NCBI GenBank assembly: GCA_045580405.1
Contig: JAZNNT010000144.1
Location: 1-8,684 of the forward strand
Source: SIG452 sp045580405
GTDB lineage: Bacteria; Bacillota; Clostridia; UMGS1840
Direction of reading: 5' to 3'
DNA length: 8,684 nucleotides
Positions within the stretch are counted from its first letter, which is position 1; each line of letters starts with the position of its first letter. Positions 1 through 7,600 of the stretch are shown in pieces. The notes under the pieces were generated by a model. It ran no database searches, was not told the origin of the DNA, and worked only from the letters and a program-made list of their open reading frames with translations. The translations under genes and the position numbers were made by a program.

Positions 1-16
1 ACAGGAGAATGTGATA

Positions 17-1285
17 ATGAATCATATTTTTGAAGTTGTAACTTGCGTAATTGAATTATTGGTTATCTATTTTTATTTCCAAGGAGTTTTAGGAAAAAAG
101 GAGGGGATCGGTATGTGGTTTCCCGTCTCCTTTGTCATTGCGATTGGTACTCATACTGCACGTTCCTACTGTTATTTGTCGTTTGGTTGGAATGTTGGAA
201 TTTCAGTGTTGTTATTTTTAGTAATATCCTGTGCGGTGTTTAAGGGATCGTACGGTAGAAAAATTTTTTTTGTGGCAGTGCAGACTATTGTTATGTTGGT
301 AGCTGAAATTCTGACGGCAACATTGTTATCCGCTGTGTTTCCCATTGAATATGATGATATGTTTACCATGCGGTATGCAGGTATGTTGATGACCACATCC
401 TTGCTTTTTCTGCTTGATATCTATATCATTTATCTTACCAAAAGAAAGTATCGCCAGCTACCTCTTCGGTATAATATTCTGTTAATTCTATGTCCTATTA
501 TCAGTGTGTTTCTTTTATTGTTATTAGATTTTTACATTGCACAGGCACAACATAATTATTATGTTGCCGTTTTCGGGGCAGTTCTCGGACTTGGTTATCT
601 GAATGTAATGGTATTTCACTTTTTTGATTACTATGAAAAAAGTTTGCAGGTTGCATCTATGGATGCGATGTTAAAAGCTAATGAAACCAATTATGTTTTG
701 TTGGAAGAAAACGAACGGGAATTGCATATTCTACGTCATGATATTATGAAACATGTACATCAGATTAAGGAAATGCTATCTCAGCAGGATAACCAAGATG
801 CAAAACAATATATGGCTGAATTAGACCAGATTGTTTCAGATGGTGTGGGGATAGCCAGAACAGGAAATCTTACTCTGGATACAGTTTTGAATATTGGGAA
901 AAAGAAGGCATCTGCAAAAGGAATTTTGATGGATACAAAACTGCATATACTATCTGATATCAAAATTTCTTCCGTAGATCTGACTGGAGTTTTATACAAT
1001 GTGATTGATAATGCTATTGAGGCTTGTGACCATTTGGAACGTAAGTATATTCTTGTGAGTGTAGTTACGGAAGAAGATCGATTAAAAATTACTGTGGAAA
1101 ACACCGCTCAAGAAGTCAGAATCGAAAACAATACCATTAAGAGCACGAAAGGAATTAGCGGGCATGGTTATGGATTAGTCAGTGTGAGAAAAACGCTGGA
1201 ATCTTATCAAGGACATATGTCGTTAGAATACAGCGAAGGAGTATTTACATGCCGTATTTTAATGAATAATTGTTTGAAAAACTGA
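17..1285 (+). CDS. agrC: AgrC-like GHKL sensor histidine kinase
   Basis: This is a membrane sensor kinase of the AgrC (GHKL/HATPase_c_5) type, expected to bind an extracellular cyclic peptide and phosphorylate a LytTR response regulator. I place the start at ATG 17 (422 aa) because AGGAG at 3-7 sits 9 nt upstream; GTG at 11 is in frame but too close to that site. The first ~205 residues hold about six or seven hydrophobic segments, followed by a short helical linker (~205-235). The H-box reads LRHDIMKHV with the phospho-acceptor His at 241. The N-box is NVIDNAIEACD (328-338) and the G-box is KGISGHGYGLVSV (378-390). All three kinase boxes look intact, so the enzyme should be active. The window edge cuts off the upstream gene, which is probably the response regulator and co-transcribed. 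Assignment to AgrC rests on the adjacent agrB and agrD; the exact signal is inferred. Confidence 0.92.
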   Translation: MNHIFEVVTCVIELLVIYFYFQGVLGKKEGIGMWFPVSFVIAIGTHTARSYCYLSFGWNVGISVLLFLVISCAVFKGSYGRKIFFVAVQTIVMLVAEILTATLLSAVFPIEYDDMFTMRYAGMLMTTSLLFLLDIYIIYLTKRKYRQLPLRYNILLILCPIISVFLLLLLDFYIAQAQHNYYVAVFGAVLGLGYLNVMVFHFFDYYEKSLQVASMDAMLKANETNYVLLEENERELHILRHDIMKHVHQIKEMLSQQDNQDAKQYMAELDQIVSDGVGIARTGNLTLDTVLNIGKKKASAKGILMDTKLHILSDIKISSVDLTGVLYNVIDNAIEACDHLERKYILVSVVTEEDRLKITVENTAQEVRIENNTIKSTKGISGHGYGLVSVRKTLESYQGHMSLEYSEGVFTCRILMNNCLKN

Positions 1286-1290
1286 TGAAA

Positions 1291-1350
1291 ATTTGTCGTT
1301 GGTGTAAAATATTTGTCGTTTGTGCACAATATATCGATTTTGTGTGAAAT
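1291..1350 (+). promoter_or_regulatory. 20-bp direct-repeat array, probable LytTR (AgrA-type) binding site
   Basis: Three consecutive 20-bp units start at 1291, 1311 and 1331. Units 1 and 2 both begin ATTTGTCGTT and agree at 17 of 20 positions. Unit 3 is degenerate (12 of 20 against unit 2) but keeps TTTGTG in phase. The CGTTNGT core resembles part of the LytTR-domain target, which is known to be a pair of direct repeats about two helical turns apart. The array ends immediately before a -10 box and no good -35 is visible, as expected for an activator-dependent promoter. Binding by the unseen response regulator is inferred. Confidence 0.68.
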
Positions 1351-1356
1351 TATGAT
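1351..1356 (+). promoter_or_regulatory. -10 box of the agrBD promoter
   Basis: TATGAT matches the sigma-A -10 consensus (TATAAT) at five of six positions. The sequence 17 bp upstream (AATATA) is not a -35 element, so activation probably depends on the repeat array just upstream. The predicted transcription start is about 1361-1364. An alternative, weaker -10 is TAAAAT at 1356-1361. Confidence 0.55.
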
Positions 1357-1360
1357 AAAA

Positions 1361-1392
1361 TGCTATCATAAGGAGGTTTTTTAATGATAGCA
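1361..1392 (+). promoter_or_regulatory. Inverted repeat enclosing the agrB ribosome binding site
   Basis: TGCTATCAT at 1361-1369 is the exact reverse complement of ATGATAGCA at 1384-1392. The 14-nt loop carries the AAGGAGG Shine-Dalgarno (1370-1376), and the ATG start codon is inside the 3' arm. In RNA this could hide the start codon of agrB. The upstream arm can also pair with ATGATA at 1352-1357 if the transcript begins further upstream. From the nearest predicted start (about 1362) only 7-8 bp of the stem would be transcribed, so a role in translation is tentative. Confidence 0.5.
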
Positions 1393-1977
1393 AGGGCAGC
1401 ACAGGCGATATCTTCAGCACTATTAAAAAGTAATGCTATCAATTCAGATGAATTAAGTGTGTATACATATGGAATACAACTTTTGCTTTTAGCCATCTGC
1501 GATTGGTGCATTACTTTTTTTATTGCATTGCTTATGGGACAAATCAGCTTATCGTTGATATATCTTGTTGTGTTTTTTTTACTACGTAAACATTGTGGGG
1601 GGTATCATGCGAAAACGCATTTTCGTTGCATATGTATTTCCAATGCGGTATTTATTGCTTCTATTTTAATGGCATCTCAAATGGAAAAAGCTAATTTTAT
1701 ATGGCTTATCTTTGGGGAAATACTTAATTTTGCGATTCTGTTTTATTATGCACCAATCGCTCACAAAAATAAGCCAATCCTTGCAAAGGACCTTCACAGG
1801 CACAAGATTATAGGGAGATACCTGAATGCAATTATAAGTTGTTTTGTTGTTTTATTTACTGCGAGTTCACTTTATAAATATGCCTGGGTTATTCTTTTTG
1901 GACAACTCAGTGTCAGTATAGCAATATTGGCAGAAAAGATAAAGAATCATTTTTCTAAAGGAGAGTGTGCATTATGA
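1384..1977 (+). CDS. agrB: AgrB, peptide-processing membrane endopeptidase
   Basis: This is a polytopic membrane cysteine endopeptidase that removes the C-terminal tail of AgrD and closes the thiolactone (or lactone) ring of the autoinducer. It has 197 aa, a normal family length, with about five or six hydrophobic segments. The signature RKHCGGYHAKTHFRC contains the catalytic pair His75 and Cys82. Their 7-residue spacing equals that of His77/Cys84 in Staphylococcus aureus AgrB. A later YYAPIAHKNKPI stretch (121-132) matches the family's conserved APV-type NKPI motif. The start at ATG 1384 follows a perfect AAGGAGG at 1370-1376 with 7-nt spacing. The stop overlaps the agrD start (ATGA, 1974-1977), indicating translational coupling. 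A run of eight T at 1573-1580 lies inside the gene. Confidence 0.95.
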   Translation: MIARAAQAISSALLKSNAINSDELSVYTYGIQLLLLAICDWCITFFIALLMGQISLSLIYLVVFFLLRKHCGGYHAKTHFRCICISNAVFIASILMASQMEKANFIWLIFGEILNFAILFYYAPIAHKNKPILAKDLHRHKIIGRYLNAIISCFVVLFTASSLYKYAWVILFGQLSVSIAILAEKIKNHFSKGECAL

Positions 1978-2114
1978 AAAAATTAATGGTATATGCTCAG
2001 ACTGCATTGTGTGCAATCGCTATGTTTATGGCAATTAATTCTATTGGAACCATGTGTTTGGGAAGATATTATCAGCCCGAAGAACCGGCAGAACTTTTAA
2101 ACTACAAAAAATAA
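1974..2114 (+). CDS. agrD: AgrD, cyclic peptide autoinducer precursor
   Basis: This 46-aa pre-peptide is the substrate of the preceding agrB, with a ribosome binding site AAAGGAG at 1957-1963 inside agrB. Residues 1-22 (MKKLMVYAQTALCAIAMFMA...) form a basic, hydrophobic or amphipathic leader that would hold it at the membrane. The signal core is around Cys28 (TMCLGRYY), followed by the tail QPEEPAELL, which closely fits the Q/E-P-E-x-P-x-x-L tail of clostridial AgrD peptides. The AgrB cut probably falls between the Tyr pair and Gln34. That would give a ring of five (Cys28-Tyr32) or six (Cys28-Tyr33) residues closed on the Cys28 thiol. How many residues remain N-terminal to the ring cannot be read from sequence. 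Arg31 would give the ring a positive charge. A second Cys (13) lies in the leader and is unlikely to be the ring residue. Confidence 0.9.
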   Translation: MKKLMVYAQTALCAIAMFMAINSIGTMCLGRYYQPEEPAELLNYKK

Positions 2115-2121
2115 TGTCATA

Positions 2122-2161
2122 ATTTGTGCAAATTATCCTTAAAGTATCGTTTGGGTAAGCC
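2122..2161 (+). promoter_or_regulatory. Second, degenerate LytTR-type repeat pair
   Basis: Two 20-bp units start at 2122 and 2142. Unit 1 keeps the ATTTGT start of the array upstream of agrB. Unit 2 contains TATCGTTTGGGTAA, which matches the agrB units at the TCGTT-G-G core. When the two intergenic regions are aligned at 1291 and 2122, the conserved blocks and the -10 boxes fall in the same places with no gap. Unit 1 also contains a small palindrome, AATTTG-TG-CAAATT (2121-2134). The site is weaker than the agrB array, and shared control by the same regulator is inferred. Confidence 0.45.
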
Positions 2162-2181
2162 TTGTGTACCATTAAAAAACT

Positions 2182-2187
2182 TATATT
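2182..2187 (+). promoter_or_regulatory. -10 box of the exported-protein operon
   Basis: TATATT lies exactly 60 bp downstream of the first repeat unit at 2122, the same offset as TATGAT (1351) from the repeat at 1291. No convincing -35 element precedes it. The predicted transcription start is about 2193-2195. Confidence 0.45.
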
Positions 2188-2195
2188 CAATTTAT

Positions 2196-2244
2196 TCTAA
2201 AGACCTGTATTGTTAATTAGTCATAAGTAATACAGGTCTTTAGA
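2196..2244. repeat. Perfect 16-bp inverted repeat (leader stem-loop or terminator-like hairpin)
   Basis: The arm at 2196-2211 (TCTAAAGACCTGTATT) is perfectly complementary to 2229-2244, with a 17-nt loop. On neither strand is the stem followed by a T-run, so it is not a classical intrinsic terminator, although some termination after agrD is possible. If the -10 at 2182 is real, the hairpin sits within 1-3 nt of the 5' end of the transcript, where such stems are known to protect mRNA from decay. The rest of the 2115-2307 gap shows no gene. Confidence 0.75.
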
Positions 2245-2307
2245 GCATATCTTAGAATTTTGTAAATAAATATTTTCCAAATCAATTTACCAATGAAGGG
2301 ATTGAGA

Positions 2308-3477
2308 ATGATGAAATTAAGAAGAATTGTTAGTTTGACCTTAGTATTTCTAATGTTCTTTAGTGTTTTTGTTTGTTCAGAAACAAATACTATTGCGTGT
2401 AGCACCATGATTGATGGAACTACCATTACTATCAATGGAACATTAGAAGACGCCATCGAAGCACATAACGTAATGTTATTGGTTGGAGATTGGAATAATA
2501 TTATACATATTGATCAGGTGGAAAGCGACTCCAACGGTAATTTTACTTTTCAGTTCAATGTTCCGGAAACCCTGCCGTCTGGCTATTATAATTTTCAGGT
2601 TGGTACGGATGCGGGATACGCAACTTATTATGGATTTTTCTGTTATGCAGTTACTTTGAGAAAACCGGTGATGGAAGCTCAACTTACCTTGGCTAAAGTG
2701 TCAGGCGTTCCAATCGTTTCCGGTGAAGTTTATTGTGCTATAGGAAAAGAACTTGCTTTTCATTTAATAAATCAAACTGATAATACCATTATTGCAAACG
2801 ATGTAGTTACTTCAGCAGATGGAATGACCAGGTTTGAATACCAATTACCTGAATTGCGAAATTTAGGACTTGACGATTTCAAAGATTATGAATTATTAAT
2901 TTCATGTACCGACGGAAGTAGTCTTATGAATATTAGTGTGGACATTCATGCCACTGTATTTTTGCTAACTTTCAATGGTGTTATTGAAACTGCAGACAAT
3001 GTGGATGCAGAGGTGCAGTTTCATAGCGTAAACACCAATTTGGTTGATAAAAACCTGATGGTAACAGGAGAATATCAAATTAGTAAAAGTATTCCTAGTA
3101 TCGCAGCTAATGAATCATTCGATATTAATATCAAAGTGTTTGAATCTAAATTAGAGGAAATCACTAAACTACAAATTGGAGACATTGCAGCTGTTGGTAT
3201 TCAGTCACAAAATATAGCTAATACGGAAGATACAGTATTTCAGGTTACATACAATTCTGAACAATTGGAGTTGGTTGATGTTATTGGAAATACTTATGAA
3301 AAAGAGCTGACGGAAGGAACCTATGGTGATATTACAGTTTTGAGCATTGAAGATGGTAGTATTAGATTTCAGTTAAACAATGCCGAATCTCATGGTAGCA
3401 TTAATGGAATTGTAAATATTATCAAATTCAAAGTCCATAGCGAAGATGCAATTCAAGTGAATGTTACCTATGAATGA
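2308..3477 (+). CDS. Secreted beta-sandwich protein with cohesin-like C-terminal domain
   Basis: This is an exported protein of unknown function, 389 aa from ATG 2308. I prefer that start over ATG 2293 because GAAGGGA (2295-2301) would serve as its ribosome binding site; ATG 2311 is equally possible. Residues 1-~30 form a Sec signal peptide (basic start, then a long hydrophobic core); a Cys occurs near its end but without a clear lipobox. Residues ~35-115 resemble an Ig-like surface domain, with a strand pattern including SDSNGNFTFQFNVPETLPSGYY. A second beta-rich stretch spans ~120-215. Residues ~260-389 look cohesin-like: FQVTYNSEQLELVDV near 311-325 and GIVNIIKFKV near 367-376 are the positions where cohesins carry FtVtYDpevLevv and GvlatikFkv. 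No sortase motif or dockerin is seen. It is the first gene of the operon leading to the Rhs gene, so an extracellular accessory or binding role is plausible. The fold assignment is by eye. Confidence 0.72.
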   Translation: MMKLRRIVSLTLVFLMFFSVFVCSETNTIACSTMIDGTTITINGTLEDAIEAHNVMLLVGDWNNIIHIDQVESDSNGNFTFQFNVPETLPSGYYNFQVGTDAGYATYYGFFCYAVTLRKPVMEAQLTLAKVSGVPIVSGEVYCAIGKELAFHLINQTDNTIIANDVVTSADGMTRFEYQLPELRNLGLDDFKDYELLISCTDGSSLMNISVDIHATVFLLTFNGVIETADNVDAEVQFHSVNTNLVDKNLMVTGEYQISKSIPSIAANESFDINIKVFESKLEEITKLQIGDIAAVGIQSQNIANTEDTVFQVTYNSEQLELVDVIGNTYEKELTEGTYGDITVLSIEDGSIRFQLNNAESHGSINGIVNIIKFKVHSEDAIQVNVTYE

Positions 3478-3514
3478 TAGATAGAACGATAAAAGTAATA
3501 TAGGAGAGAATACC

Positions 3515-4579
3515 ATGAAAAAGAAAATCATGATAGGGTTGGTTGTAGCTATCCTTCTTGCTGTGACCACAACAGCCATTTATGCGCAATATCTCAGCGA
3601 ACAAAAAGTAGTGGAACAAAATCTGAAACAACTGGAACTGGATAGTCTGAATATTGAAGACGATTTCTATGCTGATCCTATGTTCGAATGGTTGTATTCT
3701 CAGTATACCGACCAGAAAACCAGAGAATATTTGATTGAAGAATACGCTTATACCAAATTTTTCAATCATATGACAGATGTTGAATCCACATATTTGTATC
3801 AGTTAGCGCAGGAAGGCAAGGATTTTTACGAACTTCTGCGAGTTTATGAATTTTGGAAATCAACAACTGAGCCAATGAAAATGATTGAAACAATTTATGC
3901 AAAATGTCCTGATGAACCCTATTCCGGCTGGGAGTATAAGGAATATATGAAACTTGTGGGCAAAGAAGATGAAATTCTGACCAATGATGAAATTGATAGC
4001 TATTTGGAAAGCGGATTGACCGAATACGATATTATTTATGCACAGAAACTTTCCAGAAAAAGTAATTCTGCTGCTCGTGATATTTTAAATCAAAGAAAAA
4101 ATAACGGAAACTGGGTCGATATCAGTGATGCTGTATACTCTAAAGTAGATGTGCAGTATAGAGAAACAGTAAAAAAAGGGATTTTCCAGAACAAAAATGT
4201 GTCCGGAAAACAAATGTATTTGGCAGATAATTTATCAGGAAAAGTGGGCGCAGATGTTTGTGATTATTTAAGTCAGGAAGATTTGGAATATACCAAGGCG
4301 AAATATGAAAGTGAAGTTATGGCTACAATTAGGGATGGGTTAACGGATAATGGTTATTTGAAATCAAAAGATACCGAAATATCAGAGTATCAATTACATT
4401 ATCTTGACATACTGGCTTCTATGGGCCTTACAATAGATGAAATCGAAAAATACAGAGAAAATGGTTGGGATTATACAGCGATTTACAATGCAAAACTAAT
4501 CTCTACCCGTAACAATATCAGCATGACATCGGTATTTTCTCAAATGAAAGCAGGAATACCTTTTGCGAAAATTAAGTAA
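3515..4579 (+). CDS. Exported or membrane-anchored helical-repeat protein of unknown function
   Basis: I do not recognise a named family for the full 354 aa. The start at ATG 3515 is supported by TAGGAGAG at 3501-3508. Residues 1-24 are a basic start plus hydrophobic segment ending in AIYAQ. This could be a cleaved signal peptide or an N-terminal anchor, placing the rest outside the cell. The remainder is charged, Tyr-rich and mostly helical. Segments at ~94-143, 159-204 and 308-353 share a degenerate pattern, roughly (L/R)xxGxxYxxIYxxKLxS, then Ix-QxKxxGxxWxxI. The middle and last copies are clearest (GLTEYDIIYAQKLSRKSN and GWDYTAIYNAKLISTRNN). This resembles helical repeats found in other Firmicute exported proteins. 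The gene lies 37 bp after the preceding one and 47 bp before the Rhs gene, so all three are probably co-transcribed. A helper or chaperone-like role for Rhs export is only a guess. Confidence 0.75.
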   Translation: MKKKIMIGLVVAILLAVTTTAIYAQYLSEQKVVEQNLKQLELDSLNIEDDFYADPMFEWLYSQYTDQKTREYLIEEYAYTKFFNHMTDVESTYLYQLAQEGKDFYELLRVYEFWKSTTEPMKMIETIYAKCPDEPYSGWEYKEYMKLVGKEDEILTNDEIDSYLESGLTEYDIIYAQKLSRKSNSAARDILNQRKNNGNWVDISDAVYSKVDVQYRETVKKGIFQNKNVSGKQMYLADNLSGKVGADVCDYLSQEDLEYTKAKYESEVMATIRDGLTDNGYLKSKDTEISEYQLHYLDILASMGLTIDEIEKYRENGWDYTAIYNAKLISTRNNISMTSVFSQMKAGIPFAKIK

Positions 4580-4590
4580 GAAAGGAGCAA

Positions 4591-4618
4591 GTATCAAATA
4601 CTGAGAGTTTTTTGATAC
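4591..4618 (+). promoter_or_regulatory. Hairpin between Shine-Dalgarno and start codon of the Rhs gene
   Basis: GTATCAAA (4591-4598) is perfectly complementary to TTTGATAC (4611-4618), with a 12-nt loop. The only good Shine-Dalgarno for the Rhs gene, AAAGGAG at 4581-4587, is 39 nt from ATG 4627. Folding this hairpin reduces the effective spacing to about 11 nt (3 + 8). No ATG or GTG start lies at normal spacing after that Shine-Dalgarno. The stem is AT-rich, so it is unlikely to be a terminator. Confidence 0.55.
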
Positions 4619-4626
4619 AAAATGTT

Positions 4627-7600
4627 ATGAAAAAAATAATCTCGTTATTATTTTTGATGGCATTAACCGTTGTTTTAAGTATTTCGGTATATGGTGAAGC
4701 ATTGCCGGCTATGACAGAGCAACAGAGGTTTTCCATCAAGGAAAAATTAACGGCTCCGATTCAAATAAGCAGCAATTCGGAAAATATCAGCACGTTTTCT
4801 GGAGAGTTGACTTATAGTGTCCCAGAATTAGTTTTTTCCGGCAAAAATGGACATGATGTTGTAATTCGAAGAGTACATAATACCAGTCAAAATGACGAAA
4901 TGAAGTTTATGCAATGGTACTATACCGAATCTACAGTGACATATGGCGATTATAGTTTTGTGTATCTTTCAGAAGAGGGATATGCCTATAACATATTGTT
5001 TGAATCTGAACAGGAAATGCTGAAAAAAGCGCCGGATACTTTATACTTTAATCCCAATGCCACAAATGCGATTTTAACTGATAATAAAGGAACCCAATAT
5101 TACCTTTATGAACGGGTGGTGTTACCTGATTATGATACAAGCGGTATTGTGTTGACAAGAGATAAGATGTTGAGCGGTGATTATGTCAATTTTTCCAAGC
5201 GAGATTGGTTTCGTATTGAAGGTGGTAGCAATGCCATGCATTCTAGTATATACCAAAACTATGATTGGTGTTATGATATCCCTTTATTCGTAGATAATCA
5301 TGACATTGCCGATCGTAAGGGAAACTATGACTATGATAAATACGAAAAATGGGGGAACGGTTTTTTCAGAGATTATGAAGGCAACATAATTGAAGTGTGT
5401 TGGGCGACAAATCATGATGAAAATGATGTTCGTGTTCCGTATTATTTTGGATCAAAAAATAATACAGGTTTAGGATATAAAATGGAATTTATATCAACGA
5501 AGGATATTGAAAATAATGGTCTGGAATATAACCGCACCATCACCGATACAAAAGGGCGAGTTTATTATATCAACGATTCTGATAAGTTGATTGCTTGTGA
5601 TGATAAATACGGCAATCGTATTTTGTATGAAAATGGTACCATTACCGATACGATGGGGCGTAGAATCACATTGGGTGTTGATGGAATTACATATACAGAT
5701 CCCAGCAGTCGTGAAATCAGACAAATTCGATACGAAACCGATTCTGTAAATAATCCGCAAATTGATCCTTATAATGTATTATCTACTGATAATACATATA
5801 TTTTGCGTGTGTACGATGAAAATAACCAACTTACTGAATATCATTATCGTATGTGTAATTTATTACTTTACTATGATGTAGACTACAGCAGTATTCAAAC
5901 TATGAATTTTGGTAATGCAGATGCGTATACGTCAAGTAATGCTTTCTTGCTGACGGAGATTGTGTTTCCGAACGGAGACAAAAAATGTTATGAATACATA
6001 GAAACTGCACGTCAATCGGGAAGTTACTGTGGGCAAACCAAATATAAGGTTTCACGTTGTTATGATGTAATAAATGATGAAATTACAAATGAATATACCT
6101 ATTCCTATGATAATCCTTTCGAGGGTTCTACATCAAAAAGCCCCAGCACAACTACAGTTAACCGTGTAGCAGACAACTTGTCTTATACCGATCAATATGC
6201 CGATCAAAGATATGCTGAAAAATCGTATCGAAGATATAGCTATGGCAAAACGATTTCATATGATTACAGCAGTCCTATCGGTAATCGTAAATATGTGAGC
6301 ACAGAAACAACGCAAGAAGGTCAGTACACCACGGTCAAACAGGTGAGCTGCGACCAGTATTACAATCCGCTTTGGGAAAGTGACGGAAATTACAGTGCCT
6401 CATATACCTATGATCCCACATATAATATGTTGCTTACTAAAACTTACAATCAAGATGGCTATACAGTAATCCGTTTGGAAAACACTTTAACGGAAGACAA
6501 AAAAGATGTGGCAACATCCAAGGTGTATGAAAATGATGTTTTGGTCAGTCAAACAGATTACGAATATCCCATTTATGAAAATGGTTACGGTATCAATATC
6601 AACATTTGGAAAGAAGACACCAACCAGAACGGTATCAAAGATGAGGGAGAAGGAGTATTCACAGAGAATTATTATCTTTATGATGGTGGATATTTCGGTT
6701 CCGATGTGCTTGACCATTATATCTTTACATATGATATCTTAGATGTGGATGGTACGAATCTGGATCATTACAGCTATATGACAGGGTATGATATACATGG
6801 TAACATAGCGGGAATAGATGACGGTAATTACAATTTGACTGCTGTGGACTATGATCCCACCGGTCGTCCCATTACCCAATATAACCCCGACAACACCACC
6901 CAGACCGTGTCCTATAATGATGCGGAAAATTCCACCATTCATACCAACGAAAACGGTGAAAAAACCAAGACTTTCTACAATCTATACGGACAGGTAACCG
7001 CTCAGTATTCCATGGTGGACAGTGAGTGGGTACTTCGTGTGGAAAATTTCTATAACAGCATTGGTCAGCTTGCAGAAACCATTTCTTATCGAACCCCCGA
7101 CGGATTGGATACTATCACCACCAAATACGAATATGGATACGGAGACCGTATTACCAAAATTTCTGTTTACGACAAAGATAACACTTTAGTCCGTCAGGAA
7201 ACAAAATCCTATCAGTTTACCTCCACTCACTATATTGTAAGTACTCAGGTAACAGGAGACGATTCCATCACTCCCGCCACCAAAAAAGAATATTATAATA
7301 CTGTGGGTAATTTAGTAAAAGAAGAACTGGTAAGCGGTAATAAAACCCTTACCACAACCTATACTTATGATAAGGTGGGAAATGTGCTGACCGTTACTGA
7401 CCCCAATGGTAACACCACTACCAGCACCTACGACTACGCAAATCGTTTGCTGACACAGACCAATCCTCAGGGAGCAACTCTTACCAATACCTATGACGTG
7501 GGCGGACGATTGATTGCTACTACCGATGCTATGGGGAACGAATCTACCTTCCGTTACGATAAGCTGGACCGTGTCATTGAAAAAACGGTTCCCTTAAATG

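Noticed and set aside
11..16. GTG at 11 as the start of agrC
   Set aside because: It would leave only about 3 nt after AGGAG; ATG 17 has normal spacing.
1291..1350. The 20-bp repeats upstream of agrB as a CRISPR array
   Set aside because: The units are contiguous without spacers, diverge from copy to copy, and there are no cas genes. A regulator binding array fits better.
2293..2307. ATG 2293 as start of the first exported protein
   Set aside because: No Shine-Dalgarno precedes it, while GAAGGGA at 2295-2301 is well placed for ATG 2308 or 2311.
4591..4618. Hairpin before the Rhs gene as an intrinsic terminator
   Set aside because: The stem is AT-rich and its T-run is in the loop and 3' arm, not after the stem. 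The next gene starts 9 nt later, so bridging or control of translation fits better.
4622..4630. Two-codon mini-ORF ATG-TTA-TGA overlapping the Rhs start codon
   Set aside because: It could in principle couple translation, but it has no Shine-Dalgarno of its own at proper spacing, and such short frames are common by chance.
6506..6742. Overlapping 78-codon frame on the + strand within the Rhs gene
   Set aside because: It is in another frame of a confidently coding region, with no family signature; chance.
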